A stretch of 64,000 bases of DNA from Marinobacter psychrophilus (GCF_001043175.1 NZ_CP011494.1:62001-126000); one strand, 5' to 3'. Positions 25,615 to 34,696 are shown, counted from the stretch's first letter. Numbers and translations are program-made. The notes: generated from the letters alone by a model not told the origin.

Positions 25615-26844
25615 TTATGAGCTGCGTTCCAGCTTCAGGCTGAACGCGATGGGCAATACTAGTACGCCGTAAGCGATTATTACCCAGAACGCGTGGCGGA
25701 TGTCGCCGCTGGCGTCTGATACCAAGCCGCCGATCATCGGCACGATGAAAGCGATGGTGTAGCCCACCAGAAAGTTACCCGCCGATAAGCGTCCGGTTTC
25801 GGCCGCGGACACCAACAGTGGCGGCACGGCCACCATCAAGATCAGCAGAAGTCCAGCGGTGAAGCTCATAAAGGTAGCGCTGATAATGCCAAACAATCCA
25901 GGCATCAGCACGGCGCCGACGGCTCCCAGCAGGCATAAAATCAGCACGATAATCAGAGGGCTTTTGCGCCCCACCCAAAAGCGCGCCATTTTCAGCATCA
26001 GAAGAGATGCCACCACTTGCGCAAAGTTGAACCAGAACAGGGCATCGGTGAGCTGGTCCAGTTCACCACGCTGTTCTAGCAGGTTACTCATGTACGCGTT
26101 GAAACCGAAAAACAACGAGCTGGATACGCCCAGCAGCAGGCCAATCCGCAGGGTCAGCGGGTTATTCCAATCTGGCAGCCAGGCCACTTTTCGGGTGGGC
26201 CGTGCCAGATCACGCTTGGGTAGGAAAAGCGCCGCAGCCACCAGCAGAGCCGGCAGCGACCAGGCAATCAAGGTAGCGCGCCAGCTCTCACCCAACAGCG
26301 GCATTACCACCGGCAGGGTTATCCCGGCGCCGATGAACTCACCCATCAGCATGCCGTTCATATAAATTGCCGCGCCCATGGCCATATGGTGGGGTGCCAG
26401 CCAACGCGGCAGCAGTGCCGGCAGCGCCGGTTGCATCATGGCAATACCCAGGCCCATAACGACGCCTGCGACCATCAACAAAGTGGTGTCCGGCGCAATG
26501 CCACGGGCGGCAGATCCGATGGTCATGATCAGTATGGCCAGGGCCAGAGTATTGCGTGGGCCGATGCGGGAAATAGCCAGGGAACCGGGCATGGCGCCAA
26601 TGGCCAGCATCAGAATAGGTAAGGTGGTCAATGCGCCGGTCAGAGTTTGCGACAAAGCCAACTCGTCGGCAATGTACGGTGCTAAAGGTGGCGCAACCAG
26701 GATGGGTATGCGTAGGTAAGCACCGGCCAGCCAAAGTAAAACCGCCACCGGAAGCAGGGTAACTGCCGGTGGCGGTAGGGTGCTGCTGTGTTCAGCAGCA
26801 GCGGGTATTGAGTTAGTCTTCACTGGTATCCGGCAGGTATGCAC
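25615..26844 (-). CDS. CynX/NimT family MFS transporter
   Basis: A 409-residue protein with 12 predicted helices. Features such as [44 protein letters not shown] and [22 protein letters not shown] fit the CynX/NimT group (cyanate/nitroimidazole-type carriers, real substrates mostly unknown). The start overlaps the end of ectC by 32 nt using GTG at 26844; another GTG at 26823 would overlap by 11 nt. The overlap shows cotranscription and likely coupling with the solitary ectoine synthase, so an ectoine-related substrate is possible but unproven. Confidence 0.82.
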   Translation of the reverse strand: MHTCRIPVKTNSIPAAAEHSSTLPPPAVTLLPVAVLLWLAGAYLRIPILVAPPLAPYIADELALSQTLTGALTTLPILMLAIGAMPGSLAISRIGPRNTLALAILIMTIGSAARGIAPDTTLLMVAGVVMGLGIAMMQPALPALLPRWLAPHHMAMGAAIYMNGMLMGEFIGAGITLPVVMPLLGESWRATLIAWSLPALLVAAALFLPKRDLARPTRKVAWLPDWNNPLTLRIGLLLGVSSSLFFGFNAYMSNLLEQRGELDQLTDALFWFNFAQVVASLLMLKMARFWVGRKSPLIIVLILCLLGAVGAVLMPGLFGIISATFMSFTAGLLLILMVAVPPLLVSAAETGRLSAGNFLVGYTIAFIVPMIGGLVSDASGDIRHAFWVIIAYGVLVLPIAFSLKLERSS

Positions 26845-27208
26845 CGTCTTCGTCGTGTACTTCTTGTCCGGTGACGGGCGGGTTGAAGGAGCAGGTCAGG
26901 CGCATGTCTTCAGTGCCACCGCGAAGGGTGTGCTGATCGTGCTTGTCGAGTGCGTAAAGCGTGCCGTCGGAAATCTCGTGGGTTTCACCCGTTGCTTTGT
27001 CCGTAATCGTGCCGTTGCCGGCTACGCAATAAACCGCTTCCAGGTGATGCTTGTACCACAGGTTCAGTTCGGCGCCTGCCGGAATGATTGTTTCGTGAAA
27101 AGAGAAACCCATACCGTCTTTTTTCAGCAGCATACGACGGCTGGTCCAGCCTGGGCCGTGCACTTCACGTTCGGTACCGATAATGTCCTCAACTCGTACA
27201 ATTTTCAT
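26813..27208 (-). CDS. ectC: L-ectoine synthase, solitary (no ectA or ectB beside it)
   Basis: Cupin enzyme of 131 residues that cyclises N-gamma-acetyl-diaminobutyrate to ectoine. Family landmarks are [68 protein letters not shown] and [23 protein letters not shown]. The full length and conserved cupin residues suggest an active enzyme. The upstream genes ectA (acetyltransferase) and ectB (aminotransferase) and aspartokinase are absent here. The downstream MFS gene overlaps it. Solitary ectC genes are known in other proteobacteria. A TATAAT box lies about 52 nt upstream on the minus strand. Confidence 0.93.
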   Translation of the reverse strand: MKIVRVEDIIGTEREVHGPGWTSRRMLLKKDGMGFSFHETIIPAGAELNLWYKHHLEAVYCVAGNGTITDKATGETHEISDGTLYALDKHDQHTLRGGTEDMRLTCSFNPPVTGQEVHDEDGAYLPDTSED

Positions 27209-27259
27209 TAGTATTCCTCACGTTAGAGTAGCGCGGCCGGGTAAATATCGGAGCGGCCG

Positions 27260-27265
27260 ATTATA
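27260..27265 (-). promoter_or_regulatory. Candidate -10 box of the ectC-MFS operon
   Basis: On the minus strand CTATTCTATAATCGG contains a perfect TATAAT. The -35 region (TGTTTA about 16 nt upstream) is weak. It lies between the ectC start at 27208 and the end of the upstream GTPase gene at 27294. Confidence 0.45.
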
Positions 27266-27293
27266 GAATAGCCCGGTAGTATAAACACCCCTG

Positions 27294-28733
27294 TCACATG
27301 TTTTTCAACTGCCATTCGTTATAAGCCTTCATAGCGTGGGTAATCACCTGCCCCAGTTTGTGCTGATCGCTAAGGTCTGCGGCCTTGCCTTTTCGGGCTT
27401 TTTCCAGAGCCCGGTGCAAAGTGTTGCGATGCTGTTTTGACAGGCTGTCCAACCAGTGGCTGTCGGGGGTGCCAAGCGCAAGCGGCGCCCGCCCAGCGTG
27501 GTTTCGGTCGCTTACATGCCACCAGTGACTCAGCGCCCGGCCTAACACCACGTAGCCAAACTGGGTGTCCGGCACTGGGCCGAAGCTGGCGGTTTTCACA
27601 CCGTCGCGAAGAGGCCCTATCTTTAGCGTGGGCAACGGCAGGCGGTCACCATAAAAATAGCTGCCGGCAGCGCCGATTATGCCGCCGATCAGGGCTCCGG
27701 TGCCAAAAGATGCACCGAACGTCAGGGCGTCAATACCAACACCCCCGACGGCACCAGCGCCAAAACCGACCCCCGCCAGGTAGCCTTTGTTCACGCCCCA
27801 GAGCTGGCTGCTGTCTTCTGAAAACAGATCGTGTTCACTTTGCCATTCCAGCTCGGCTTCCTGGCGTTGTAGCTGGCGGTGTTGGTACAGCTGCTGAATA
27901 TCGCCTCGCAGCTGATGTTCACGCTGGCGCTGATGCTGATACCAGCTCTTGCGAAGCTCGGAGGCAAGGGCGCCCTTGTTATGGCTGGAGGCACTGGCAG
28001 CTAGGTTTTCCGCTAAGCTACGGCTGTGACGGTAGCCCATCATTTGCTGCAGGGTTTGCGCCATCAGCGTGGCAGCTTGTTGCTTGCGTTGCTGGCGCTG
28101 GCGGTCGAGAAATCCGGTGGCGGTTTCAAGGGGTTTTTCCCAGGCCGGTTCGAGCTGGCCGAAAGCCCGCAAAAGGCTTAGATGTTGCTCGAAAGGCGCC
28201 CGAACTGCATCGAACTTGCGCACAATCTGAAAGAATTGCCCCAGCGCCGCCTGCCAGGTGTCGCCGTAGTCTTCATCGCCAATGCTGTTGATGAGCGCCA
28301 AGCTGGGGCGCCCGGTCCAGCGTAATATGGTCATTTCTGCTTCGTGCTGAGGGCTGTATGGCACCGAACCGTCGACCACGTAAATAATGCCGGCGCCGTC
28401 TATTAACGGTGCCAGCAGTTCGCATTCGTCGCTGAACTGCAGATTACCGCGATGCTGGGTAGCAAACGCAGCTACCGTGGCGGCTCGGTCTGATGCCGAA
28501 ACGCTATGAGCTTCCAACCACTCAAGTACCCGTCGCGGGCGTTGAAAGCCTGGCGTGTCCACCAGGGTGTAAAGCACTTGCCCGTCTACCTGCAACGGGT
28601 AGGCATGGCTGCGGCGGGTGGTGCCAGGTTCCAGCGCAATAGCGATGGCATCATTTTGGGACAATGTCGCGACGATCGAAGATTTGCCTTTGTTAGGGTG
28701 ACCCACCACGGCAAATACCGGAGCCTGATTCAT
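27294..28733 (-). CDS. GTPase / DUF3482 domain protein
   Basis: A 479-residue protein. The N-terminal Era-like GTPase has P-loop GHPNKGKSS (about residues 11-19), switch II DTPGFQRP (about 59-66) and a specificity region around LINSIGDED. A charged helical middle follows (QRQQRKQQAATLMAQ, QHQRQREHQLRGDIQQLYQHRQLQRQ). Then a glycine-rich hydrophobic hairpin (GVGFGAGAVGGVGIDALTFG, GALIGGIIGAAGSYFYG) could insert into membrane. The C-terminal DUF3482 part has no known role. Its start overlaps the stop of the DUF2868 gene (ATGA), so the two act as a pair. Confidence 0.88.
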   Translation of the reverse strand: MNQAPVFAVVGHPNKGKSSIVATLSQNDAIAIALEPGTTRRSHAYPLQVDGQVLYTLVDTPGFQRPRRVLEWLEAHSVSASDRAATVAAFATQHRGNLQFSDECELLAPLIDGAGIIYVVDGSVPYSPQHEAEMTILRWTGRPSLALINSIGDEDYGDTWQAALGQFFQIVRKFDAVRAPFEQHLSLLRAFGQLEPAWEKPLETATGFLDRQRQQRKQQAATLMAQTLQQMMGYRHSRSLAENLAASASSHNKGALASELRKSWYQHQRQREHQLRGDIQQLYQHRQLQRQEAELEWQSEHDLFSEDSSQLWGVNKGYLAGVGFGAGAVGGVGIDALTFGASFGTGALIGGIIGAAGSYFYGDRLPLPTLKIGPLRDGVKTASFGPVPDTQFGYVVLGRALSHWWHVSDRNHAGRAPLALGTPDSHWLDSLSKQHRNTLHRALEKARKGKAADLSDQHKLGQVITHAMKAYNEWQLKNM

Positions 28734-30181
28734 GACTGCGGCAGTCCTGTGTTAACGGTGATATCTCCGACGGTAACAAAACCTGGCGGGCAGCGTTCTG
28801 CAAAACGTAACCAGGGTTGCAGTTGGCGGTCTTTAGCGGTGTTGGATGGATTTCGGGTTTCGGCCGCTAATGGCAACAAAAAAACCCGGCTGTTGGCCGG
28901 CCAGTTGTGGCGAGCGCTGTCTAAAAAGTCCAGCAACTCGCCCGTGGGTGGCTCCCAGCTGCGAACTAACATAATGGCGGTGACTGCATCGCTGCTGACA
29001 GCGAGCTGGGCAATTGCCTGCTGATCTTGGCTGAGGCTGGCTAAGCCGCCAACATTGAGTGCCTGGCCTGGACAGATAGCGGCCAGAGCCGCGGGCAGTG
29101 TTTGTTCTTCAGTGACAGATCCCGCGCCGGCCCAGCTCAGCAGCTGCGCTTTTTCCGGAAGCGGCTGCAGCAGGGTATTGTGCCGCGTGTCGGGCAGGTC
29201 ATCGGCGTCATTGTGACCGGCGCCGGTATCCAGCACCGATGTTGCCATACGTTCGCGCAGGGCTCGCAGCCCGGGGTGGCACAGCAACAGTTTGCGCGTC
29301 CGCAAGCGCACAAGTGCGCTCGCCAGCAGGCGCAACAACAGGCGTGGCAACACAACCCACATCAACCAAAGCATGCTGACAAACGGCCACCACTGACCCC
29401 AACGTGCCGGTGTGAGCGCGGTGTTTGTGCCGGCGCGAAAAAACCGGGTGGCTTCAACCAGTGCCGGGTCTGGTACCGCCGACGGCCATAGCCATGTCCA
29501 AGGCGTGGCCAGGGCGCTGGTGAGTTGGTGATAGCCGCTGGCGGCGGTATTCAGGGTGGTGCTCCAGCCGAACGCCAGATCTTGAGTCACCACCATTGCC
29601 AATAGGGTAAGTAAAGCCGCCACTGCAAAACTGAGCCCGCCGCCTTGGGTAGCCCGCGCCATAAGAGCCGGTTGCAGTGGCTGCAAGGCCGGGTCGGAAG
29701 CAGGCATAAAGCGGTTTAGTAGTGGCCGCCAGGGTTGCCATCCCATCACCGACTGCAGGCTAGTCAGCAACGCCAGCAGCAGTTGCAGAGCCACAAAACC
29801 AATAATCACGGTCACATTAATGCGTTGGCCACCGTCGTAAAACAACAGGCCGGCCATGGTGATAATACCCAGAACCGCGCCCAGCGCTATAAATCCGCTG
29901 TTGATCCGCTGCCAACGTTGCTCTGTGGATTGGCCGGTGCCTGCTAATTGCTCGCTGCCGTTGTCAAAACGCCCTAGCCAGGCCAGCCAGTGTGCAGGGT
30001 CACTTGGGCTGTTGTGCTCTTCGCAGTGCAGCGCAAACTTGCGGTCGCGACGATGAATAAAGTCTGATGTTTGGTGACCGTCCCGCTGAATCTGGGCGTC
30101 GAAATCCATTAACAGGCGAAGAGGCTGTTTGATGATGGGCGTCTTGGTCATTGACGGTCTTGCCGCTGACTGCTTTACCAT
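28730..30181 (-). CDS. DUF2868 domain-containing membrane protein
   Basis: About 483 residues with four strong hydrophobic segments: near the first third (GFIALGAVLGIITMAGLLFY and NVTVIIGFVALQLLLALLTSL), the middle (GLSFAVAALLTLLAMVV) and WWPFVSMLWLMWVVLPRLLLRLL. They are followed by a soluble C-terminal domain (about residues 330-480) with VLVRS-type strands that ends at a WLRFAERCPPG segment. The pattern is that of DUF2868, usually encoded beside a DUF3482 GTPase as here. A Met at 30151 is an alternative start, and the frame is open further upstream. No function is known; a GTPase-controlled membrane protein is a reasonable inference. Confidence 0.82.
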   Translation of the reverse strand: MVKQSAARPSMTKTPIIKQPLRLLMDFDAQIQRDGHQTSDFIHRRDRKFALHCEEHNSPSDPAHWLAWLGRFDNGSEQLAGTGQSTEQRWQRINSGFIALGAVLGIITMAGLLFYDGGQRINVTVIIGFVALQLLLALLTSLQSVMGWQPWRPLLNRFMPASDPALQPLQPALMARATQGGGLSFAVAALLTLLAMVVTQDLAFGWSTTLNTAASGYHQLTSALATPWTWLWPSAVPDPALVEATRFFRAGTNTALTPARWGQWWPFVSMLWLMWVVLPRLLLRLLASALVRLRTRKLLLCHPGLRALRERMATSVLDTGAGHNDADDLPDTRHNTLLQPLPEKAQLLSWAGAGSVTEEQTLPAALAAICPGQALNVGGLASLSQDQQAIAQLAVSSDAVTAIMLVRSWEPPTGELLDFLDSARHNWPANSRVFLLPLAAETRNPSNTAKDRQLQPWLRFAERCPPGFVTVGDITVNTGLPQS

Positions 30182-30268
30182 GGAATAACTCGTTGGTGAA
30201 TTCGGCACTTCATGCTTTGGTGCTAGGATATAGCCAAGGCCGCCACCGACCAACCCCAACGAGGTTCC

Positions 30269-30628
30269 ATGCCCCATCATCTAATGAATTTACGCCACGT
30301 GCCCGACGACGAAGCAGACGACATTCGGGATCTGTTCGAGCGTGAAGAAGTGCGCTATTACGAAACGCCGCCCAGTTTTTGGGGCATTAGTATGGGCGGT
30401 TTCTGGGTGCACGATGACGACGAAGCCGAGCGTGCGCGACAATTACTTGCAGGCTATCAGCGGCAGCGCCAAAGCCAGCAGCAGTTGGAGTGGCAGGAAC
30501 GTGTGGCGCGGGGTGAAGCCGGCTATGGCAGTATGCTGCGGCGCCACCCGCTGCGTATGCTGGCGGCCATTATCGCTCTGGGAATCATTGTAGGTGTGAG
30601 CCTGCTGCCCTACCTGCGAATGGGCTAA
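30269..30628 (+). CDS. DUF6164 family protein
   Basis: A 119-residue protein. The N-terminal MNLRHVPDDEADDIRDLFEREEVRYYETPPSFWGISMGGFWV segment is the conserved DUF6164 domain and resembles DUF2007-like small domains. A Gln-rich helix follows, and one C-terminal membrane helix (MLAAIIALGIIVGVSLLPYL) would leave the domain in the cytoplasm. It is divergent from the DUF2868 gene. Function unknown. Confidence 0.8.
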   Translation: MPHHLMNLRHVPDDEADDIRDLFEREEVRYYETPPSFWGISMGGFWVHDDDEAERARQLLAGYQRQRQSQQQLEWQERVARGEAGYGSMLRRHPLRMLAAIIALGIIVGVSLLPYLRMG

Positions 30629-30652
30629 TACTGAATATAAGGCTTGAGCAGG

Positions 30653-31576
30653 TCACTGGCTGGCTCCGGGTTTCTGCTGACGCGCCAGAAAATTCAGGCC
30701 CTGCTCTACGGCATTGCCGCCGGTCAGAAAGCTGGTGATGTGGCCACGTAAGTTCAGTTTCAACAGGCCGCTGTCTACGCCCTTTTTCAACAAAGCCCGA
30801 TGGAAATTTTCAGCCTGAGAGAACGGCACCAGTAAATCCATGCCGCCGTGAAACAGGAAAAACGGTGGTGTTTGCGGCGTTATGTGAGTGATGGGCGAAG
30901 CAATGCGATAGGTCTCAGGTATTTGTTGTTTGTTGGCGCCCAGAAACTGAAACAGTAGCTTGCCCGAATCAAAGCGGGCCAAATCCGCTGGTATGCCGCC
31001 GGCGACCACCGCTTGCAGCCGTGTGTTTACGCCGCCGTAAGGCTGATTAAGATCGCTATCGCTGCTTGCAACCACTGCCAGAAGCGCAACCAGGTGCGCG
31101 CCGGATGAAAACCCGAAACCGCTGACCCGCTGGGCATCCAGACCATAACGTGAACCGTTAGTGGCCAGCCACTGGCGTGCTACCTGCAGGTCATGCAACT
31201 GGGCGGGAAAGGTGTATTCGGGTGCAAGCCGGTAGGCAATGTTGAACACCGCAAATCCGTGGCTGGCGAACTCTTCAGCAATCCACACCATGTCCGCCGG
31301 TGAACGGCTGTTCCAGCCGCCTCCATGCACCATCAGTACGACTGGGCTGGGGCCACTTTGTTGCGGCAAATACAAGTCGCCGGTCAGTGCCTGGGGCCAG
31401 TTCCCCGGGGTGTATACCAAGCCTTCTACCACGTCATATTCGGTGGTTTCCGGTTCTGGGCCAGTCAGGTTTTTCGCGCCGTAGTAGTGGCTGCAGCCTG
31501 GCAATGACGCCAGCGCTGTGAGCAGAAAAATGGATGCACCCAGTATTTTTCCGGGATAACCGGCGGCGTGGGACAT
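30653..31576 (-). CDS. Alpha/beta-hydrolase lipoprotein (esterase/lipase, HSL-like)
   Basis: A 307-residue protein with a lipoprotein signal ending LASLPGC (Cys28), so it is probably anchored to an envelope membrane. The hydrolase domain shows the oxyanion motif HGGGW, the nucleophile elbow GFSSG (about residues 154-158), the acid in HGGMDLLVP and the His in LRGHITSF. These are the marks of acetyl-esterase-type COG0657 enzymes acting on short-chain or carbohydrate esters. Convergent with the DUF6164 gene; single gene. Confidence 0.88.
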   Translation of the reverse strand: MSHAAGYPGKILGASIFLLTALASLPGCSHYYGAKNLTGPEPETTEYDVVEGLVYTPGNWPQALTGDLYLPQQSGPSPVVLMVHGGGWNSRSPADMVWIAEEFASHGFAVFNIAYRLAPEYTFPAQLHDLQVARQWLATNGSRYGLDAQRVSGFGFSSGAHLVALLAVVASSDSDLNQPYGGVNTRLQAVVAGGIPADLARFDSGKLLFQFLGANKQQIPETYRIASPITHITPQTPPFFLFHGGMDLLVPFSQAENFHRALLKKGVDSGLLKLNLRGHITSFLTGGNAVEQGLNFLARQQKPGASQ

Positions 31577-31786
31577 AGCTTGAAAACTCCTTTTGGTAAA
31601 ATATTCAGCTTAGTATGAACCTTAGCCGGCGACACTCTTTATTACGTTGTTGCAGTGTAATAGGCCATTCTGCTGGCGCTATCACAGTCGGTTTGCTCCC
31701 TGGGAAAGCCGGCCATATACTCCTGCAGTGCATTTGGCACCCGAGTTTTCACCACGCATGACACGAACCCCGGCGGTACCTGTTCA

Positions 31787-33199
31787 ATGACCCAACCGTT
31801 TAAAGGCACGAATAAAAGCGGTCTGACGCGGGAGCTGATAGAAGCCCTGTTTCCGATGTTTGAGCAAGCCAGCGTCGGCGCCATTGCGGTTGATCGCGAG
31901 GCCCGTATTACCTGGATAAATGACAGCTATGCCCAGCTGCTCAGCTTGGGAGACCCGGCTGGCGTCATCGGTCTCCCGGTGCGCCAGGTGATTCCTGAAA
32001 CCCGCATGCCCGAAGTTGTGGAAACCGGCAAACCACTGCTGCTCGATATCATGGAGCACCATCAACAACAACTGGTGGTTACTCGATTGCCATTTTATGA
32101 CGGCGCTGGTGAGATCGAAGGCGCCGTGGCGTTTGTGCTCTACGGCGACCTGCAGCCGCTTACCCCGCTGATCAGCAAGTATCGACGTTTGCATCAGGAT
32201 CTCGCTGCGGCTCGCAAGGCGCTGGCTAAAAAAGCGAGGAGCACACGATACAGTCTTGGCGATTTTGTTGGCGCCACCCCTGGAGCCCTTGAGGTCAAGC
32301 GCCGTGCGCGCCTGGCTGCCGGTCGTGAAATGGCGGTGCTGTTGCTGGGTGAGACAGGTACCGGCAAGGAAGTGCTGGCCCAGGCCATCCACTCTGTTTC
32401 CAGCCGTGCAGAAAGGCCGTTTGTGGGTGTGAACGTGGCGGCCATTCCCGATAACCTGCTGGAAGCCGAGTTCTTCGGAGTGGCGCCGGGCGCCTATACC
32501 GGGGCTGATCGTAAGCTTCGGGAAGGAAAGTTCCAGCTCGCTAACGGCGGCACGCTGTTTCTCGACGAAGTCGGCGACATGCCTTTGCCGCTGCAGGCCA
32601 AACTCTTGCGAGTCTTGCAAGAAGGAGAGGTCGAGCCTCTGGGTTCCAACAAGGTGACATCGATAGATGTCCGGGTTATCGCGGCAACCAGTCGCAACCT
32701 CAAAGCTATGATTGCCGACGGCATTTTCCGCTCAGACCTGTATTACCGGCTCAACGTACTGGAAATCCCTATACCACCTCTGAGAGACCGTCTCGCGGAT
32801 CTCGGATTGCTGTGCGAGACCCTGCTTTGGGAAATCAGCGAGGGGCTGGGTGTGCGTGCGGAGATTACGGATGCGGGTATTGCGGCTCTTGCCAGTTATG
32901 ACTGGCCCGGGAATATCCGCGAATTACGCAATTTGCTGGAAAGGGCCCTGACCATGAGCGAGGGCGGCGGCGTGCTGGATGCCGATGCCATGTTTAAAGT
33001 GTTGCCTCGGGTTGGCGGGCGCCCCGCCTCGAAAATAGGGTTGCGGCCCGTCAGGCCACTGGCCGCAACTCTGGCAGAGGCGGAAGCTCAGGCGATAGCA
33101 GAGGCACTGGTTGCAAGCAGGGGTAACCGTACCAAAGCCGCTCGGCTACTGGGTATTTCTCGCTCGATGCTGTACGAGAAACTGGCAAAAATGTCCTGA
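31787..33199 (+). CDS. Sigma-54-dependent transcriptional activator with N-terminal PAS domain (HbcR/AtoC-like)
   Basis: A 470-residue enhancer-binding protein without a receiver domain. The PAS sensor (about residues 18-130) is followed by the AAA+ core with Walker A GETGTGKE (about 188-195), the sigma-54 contact loop GAYTGA (about 234-239, Tyr in place of the usual Phe), Walker B FLDEVGD and sensor IATSRNLK. The C-terminal Fis-type helix-turn-helix is NRTKAARLLGISRSMLYEKL (about 448-467). It is followed on the same strand by two palindromic sites and a -24/-12 promoter ahead of the TRAP genes, so it very likely controls the 3-hydroxybutyrate island. In P. aeruginosa a related regulator controls 3-hydroxybutyrate use. 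Confidence 0.92.
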   Translation: MTQPFKGTNKSGLTRELIEALFPMFEQASVGAIAVDREARITWINDSYAQLLSLGDPAGVIGLPVRQVIPETRMPEVVETGKPLLLDIMEHHQQQLVVTRLPFYDGAGEIEGAVAFVLYGDLQPLTPLISKYRRLHQDLAAARKALAKKARSTRYSLGDFVGATPGALEVKRRARLAAGREMAVLLLGETGTGKEVLAQAIHSVSSRAERPFVGVNVAAIPDNLLEAEFFGVAPGAYTGADRKLREGKFQLANGGTLFLDEVGDMPLPLQAKLLRVLQEGEVEPLGSNKVTSIDVRVIAATSRNLKAMIADGIFRSDLYYRLNVLEIPIPPLRDRLADLGLLCETLLWEISEGLGVRAEITDAGIAALASYDWPGNIRELRNLLERALTMSEGGGVLDADAMFKVLPRVGGRPASKIGLRPVRPLAATLAEAEAQAIAEALVASRGNRTKAARLLGISRSMLYEKLAKMS

Positions 33200-33209
33200 T
33201 TTCCGGACA
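33192..33209. promoter_or_regulatory. Candidate upstream activator site 1 for the sigma-54 activator
   Basis: TGTCC-N8-GGACA, reading TGTCCTGATTTCCGGACA. The regulator stop codon TGA (33197-33199) lies inside it. It has the same half-sites and spacing as the stronger site at 33255-33272. Confidence 0.6.
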
Positions 33210-33244
33210 AACGTCTTGATTTATGTACAATTACCTACGACCAT

Positions 33245-33282
33245 AGTATCAATCTGTCCGAAATCTCGGACAGATTGATACT
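33245..33282. promoter_or_regulatory. Candidate upstream activator site 2: perfect 17-bp inverted repeat
   Basis: AGTATCAATCTGTCCGA (33245-33261) and its exact inverted copy (33266-33282) flank AATC. The centre reads TGTCC-N8-GGACA, as in site 1. It lies about 85 nt upstream of the GC element at 33349-33350, a normal distance for an enhancer site. It could also fold as a hairpin after the regulator gene, but no T-run follows. Confidence 0.7.
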
Positions 33283-33335
33283 CGTAAATTTCTTAATATT
33301 ATCTATGTTATTGTTATTTATAATAAAAAATATTT

Positions 33336-33350
33336 TGGCGTGATATATGC
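33336..33350 (+). promoter_or_regulatory. Candidate sigma-54 (-24/-12) promoter of the TRAP-bdh-aacS operon
   Basis: TGGCGTGATATATGC has GG at 33337-33338 and GC at 33349-33350 with exactly 10 nt between. This is the invariant GG-N10-GC spacing, in a TTGGCG ... TATGCT context close to TTGGCAC ... TTGCT. It is preceded by an A/T-rich stretch and two activator-like palindromes. Confidence 0.65.
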
Positions 33351-33526
33351 TGCTGCTCAGCAGCAGGACGTCAGAACAACACAGAAAACAAGACTGACGC
33401 TTTCGTTGGATCCGAAAATTACAAATGTCCGTCTCGCTTCCTGTGATTTCTGACTAACCTCAGACTAGGCCATCGGGAAAATCGTCCTGTTGGCCAAATA
33501 AAACAACAAAGCCAGGAGACTTGCCA

Positions 33527-34579
33527 ATGACACTCTTTAAGGCCCTAGCCGGAATCGCCGGTGCGGTTGTGCTGACAACAGGAACGGCTTTCGCGGATGA
33601 CCTGCGCTGGAAAATGCCGGTTGCCTTTGCCACTAATCTCCCCGGCCTGGGTTCGCCTGCCGCCTGGGTTGCCGATAGCCTCAACACCGCTTCCGATGGC
33701 AGCATTCAGGTTCGCGTCTATGAACCCGGTAAGCTGGTTCCGCCTTTCGATATCTTGCAGTCCGTTTCTGATGGCAAGGTAGAAGCAGGTTACACCTGGA
33801 TTGGTTACGATCAGGGCAAGGTACCTGCGATTCCCCTGTTTGCAGCTGTACCCTTTGGCATGAAGCCCTGGGCCTATACTGGCTGGTACTACTACGGTGG
33901 TGGCCATGAAATGCTGCAGGAAGTTTATGCCAACAAGGGCTTTGAAGTTCATGCTCAACTGTGCGGCATTATAGGGCCTGAAACAGCGGGCTGGTATTCG
34001 GAACCCATTGAAACACTAGAGGACTATAAAGGTCTGAAGATTCGTTTCGCGGGTCTGGGCGGCAAGGTTCTGGAAAAACTGGGCGCCTCAGTTACCATGA
34101 TGCCGGGCGGTGAGCTTTATCAGGCGCTGGAGAAAGGCACCATCGACGCCACTGAATTCTCGATGCCTGCCATCGATCAGATCCTCGGTTTCGACCAGAT
34201 AGTGAAATACAACCTCTTCCCCGGCTGGCACCAGCAGTTCACTGCCCAGTACATGTTGATCAACAAAGGCGAGTGGAACAACGCGACCGTTGCGCAGAAA
34301 GCGCTGGTTGTAGCCTCTTGCACTGCCGCAACAACCATGGCCCTGGCTGAGGGTGAGTACAAGAACGGTAAGGTTCTGGCCGGCTTCCAGGAAAATGGCA
34401 TTCAAGCCGATCAGATTCCCCTAGATGTGTTGCGTCAGTTAAAAGCGGTGACCGACGAAGTGCTTGCGGAAGAATCCGCCAATGATGCTGACTTCAAGCG
34501 CGTCTACGAAAGCCAAAACGAGTTCATGAAAACCTACAAGGTGTGGGATACACGCGCCTATGTTCCGGCAGATCTGTAA
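33527..34579 (+). CDS. dctP: TRAP transporter solute-binding protein (DctP type)
   Basis: Periplasmic binding protein of 350 residues. Signal peptide MTLFKALAGIAGAVVLTTGTAFA, then DDLRWKMPVAFATNLPGLGSPA. The DctP fold is shown by GLKIRFAGLGGKVLEKLGASVTMMPGGELYQALEKGTIDATEF, which includes the Arg that binds the substrate carboxylate. The GGxxYYGGGHE-like YYYGGGHEM places it in the group often seen with organic or keto acids. AGGAG at 33514-33518 points to the ATG at 33527, not the TTG at 33521. It is the first gene behind the sigma-54 promoter, with an intrinsic terminator after it. Confidence 0.92.
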   Translation: MTLFKALAGIAGAVVLTTGTAFADDLRWKMPVAFATNLPGLGSPAAWVADSLNTASDGSIQVRVYEPGKLVPPFDILQSVSDGKVEAGYTWIGYDQGKVPAIPLFAAVPFGMKPWAYTGWYYYGGGHEMLQEVYANKGFEVHAQLCGIIGPETAGWYSEPIETLEDYKGLKIRFAGLGGKVLEKLGASVTMMPGGELYQALEKGTIDATEFSMPAIDQILGFDQIVKYNLFPGWHQQFTAQYMLINKGEWNNATVAQKALVVASCTAATTMALAEGEYKNGKVLAGFQENGIQADQIPLDVLRQLKAVTDEVLAEESANDADFKRVYESQNEFMKTYKVWDTRAYVPADL

Positions 34580-34636
34580 GGCCGGGCGCCGACACTGAGA
34601 CATCGGAAGCGATTCCGGTGCTCCCTAACCAAGTCT

Positions 34637-34664
34637 GAATGGCCCCTCGGGGCCATTCTTTTTT
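34637..34664 (+). terminator. Intrinsic terminator inside the TRAP operon, between dctP and dctQ
   Basis: GAATGGCCCC (34637-34646) and GGGGCCATTC (34649-34658) form a perfect 10-bp stem followed by six T. It lies 33 nt before the dctQ start. Partial read-through would give more binding protein than membrane subunits. Confidence 0.85.
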
Positions 34665-34696
34665 CATGACGGGCTTTCTGAACAAGGAACTGTTGT

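Larger units (their letters stand above)
33200..33526. other. Gene-free regulatory stretch of 327 bases before dctP
   Basis: It holds the rest of activator site 1, activator site 2, an A/T-rich bend-like stretch (about 33285-33335), the sigma-54 promoter at 33336-33350 and a leader of about 165 nt before dctP. No coding frame of note. Confidence 0.7.

Noticed and set aside
33245..33282. The 17-bp inverted repeat as a plain terminator of the regulator gene
   Set aside because: There is no T-run after it, it shares TGTCC-N8-GGACA with a second site, and it sits at enhancer distance from a GG-N10-GC promoter. An activator site is the better reading.
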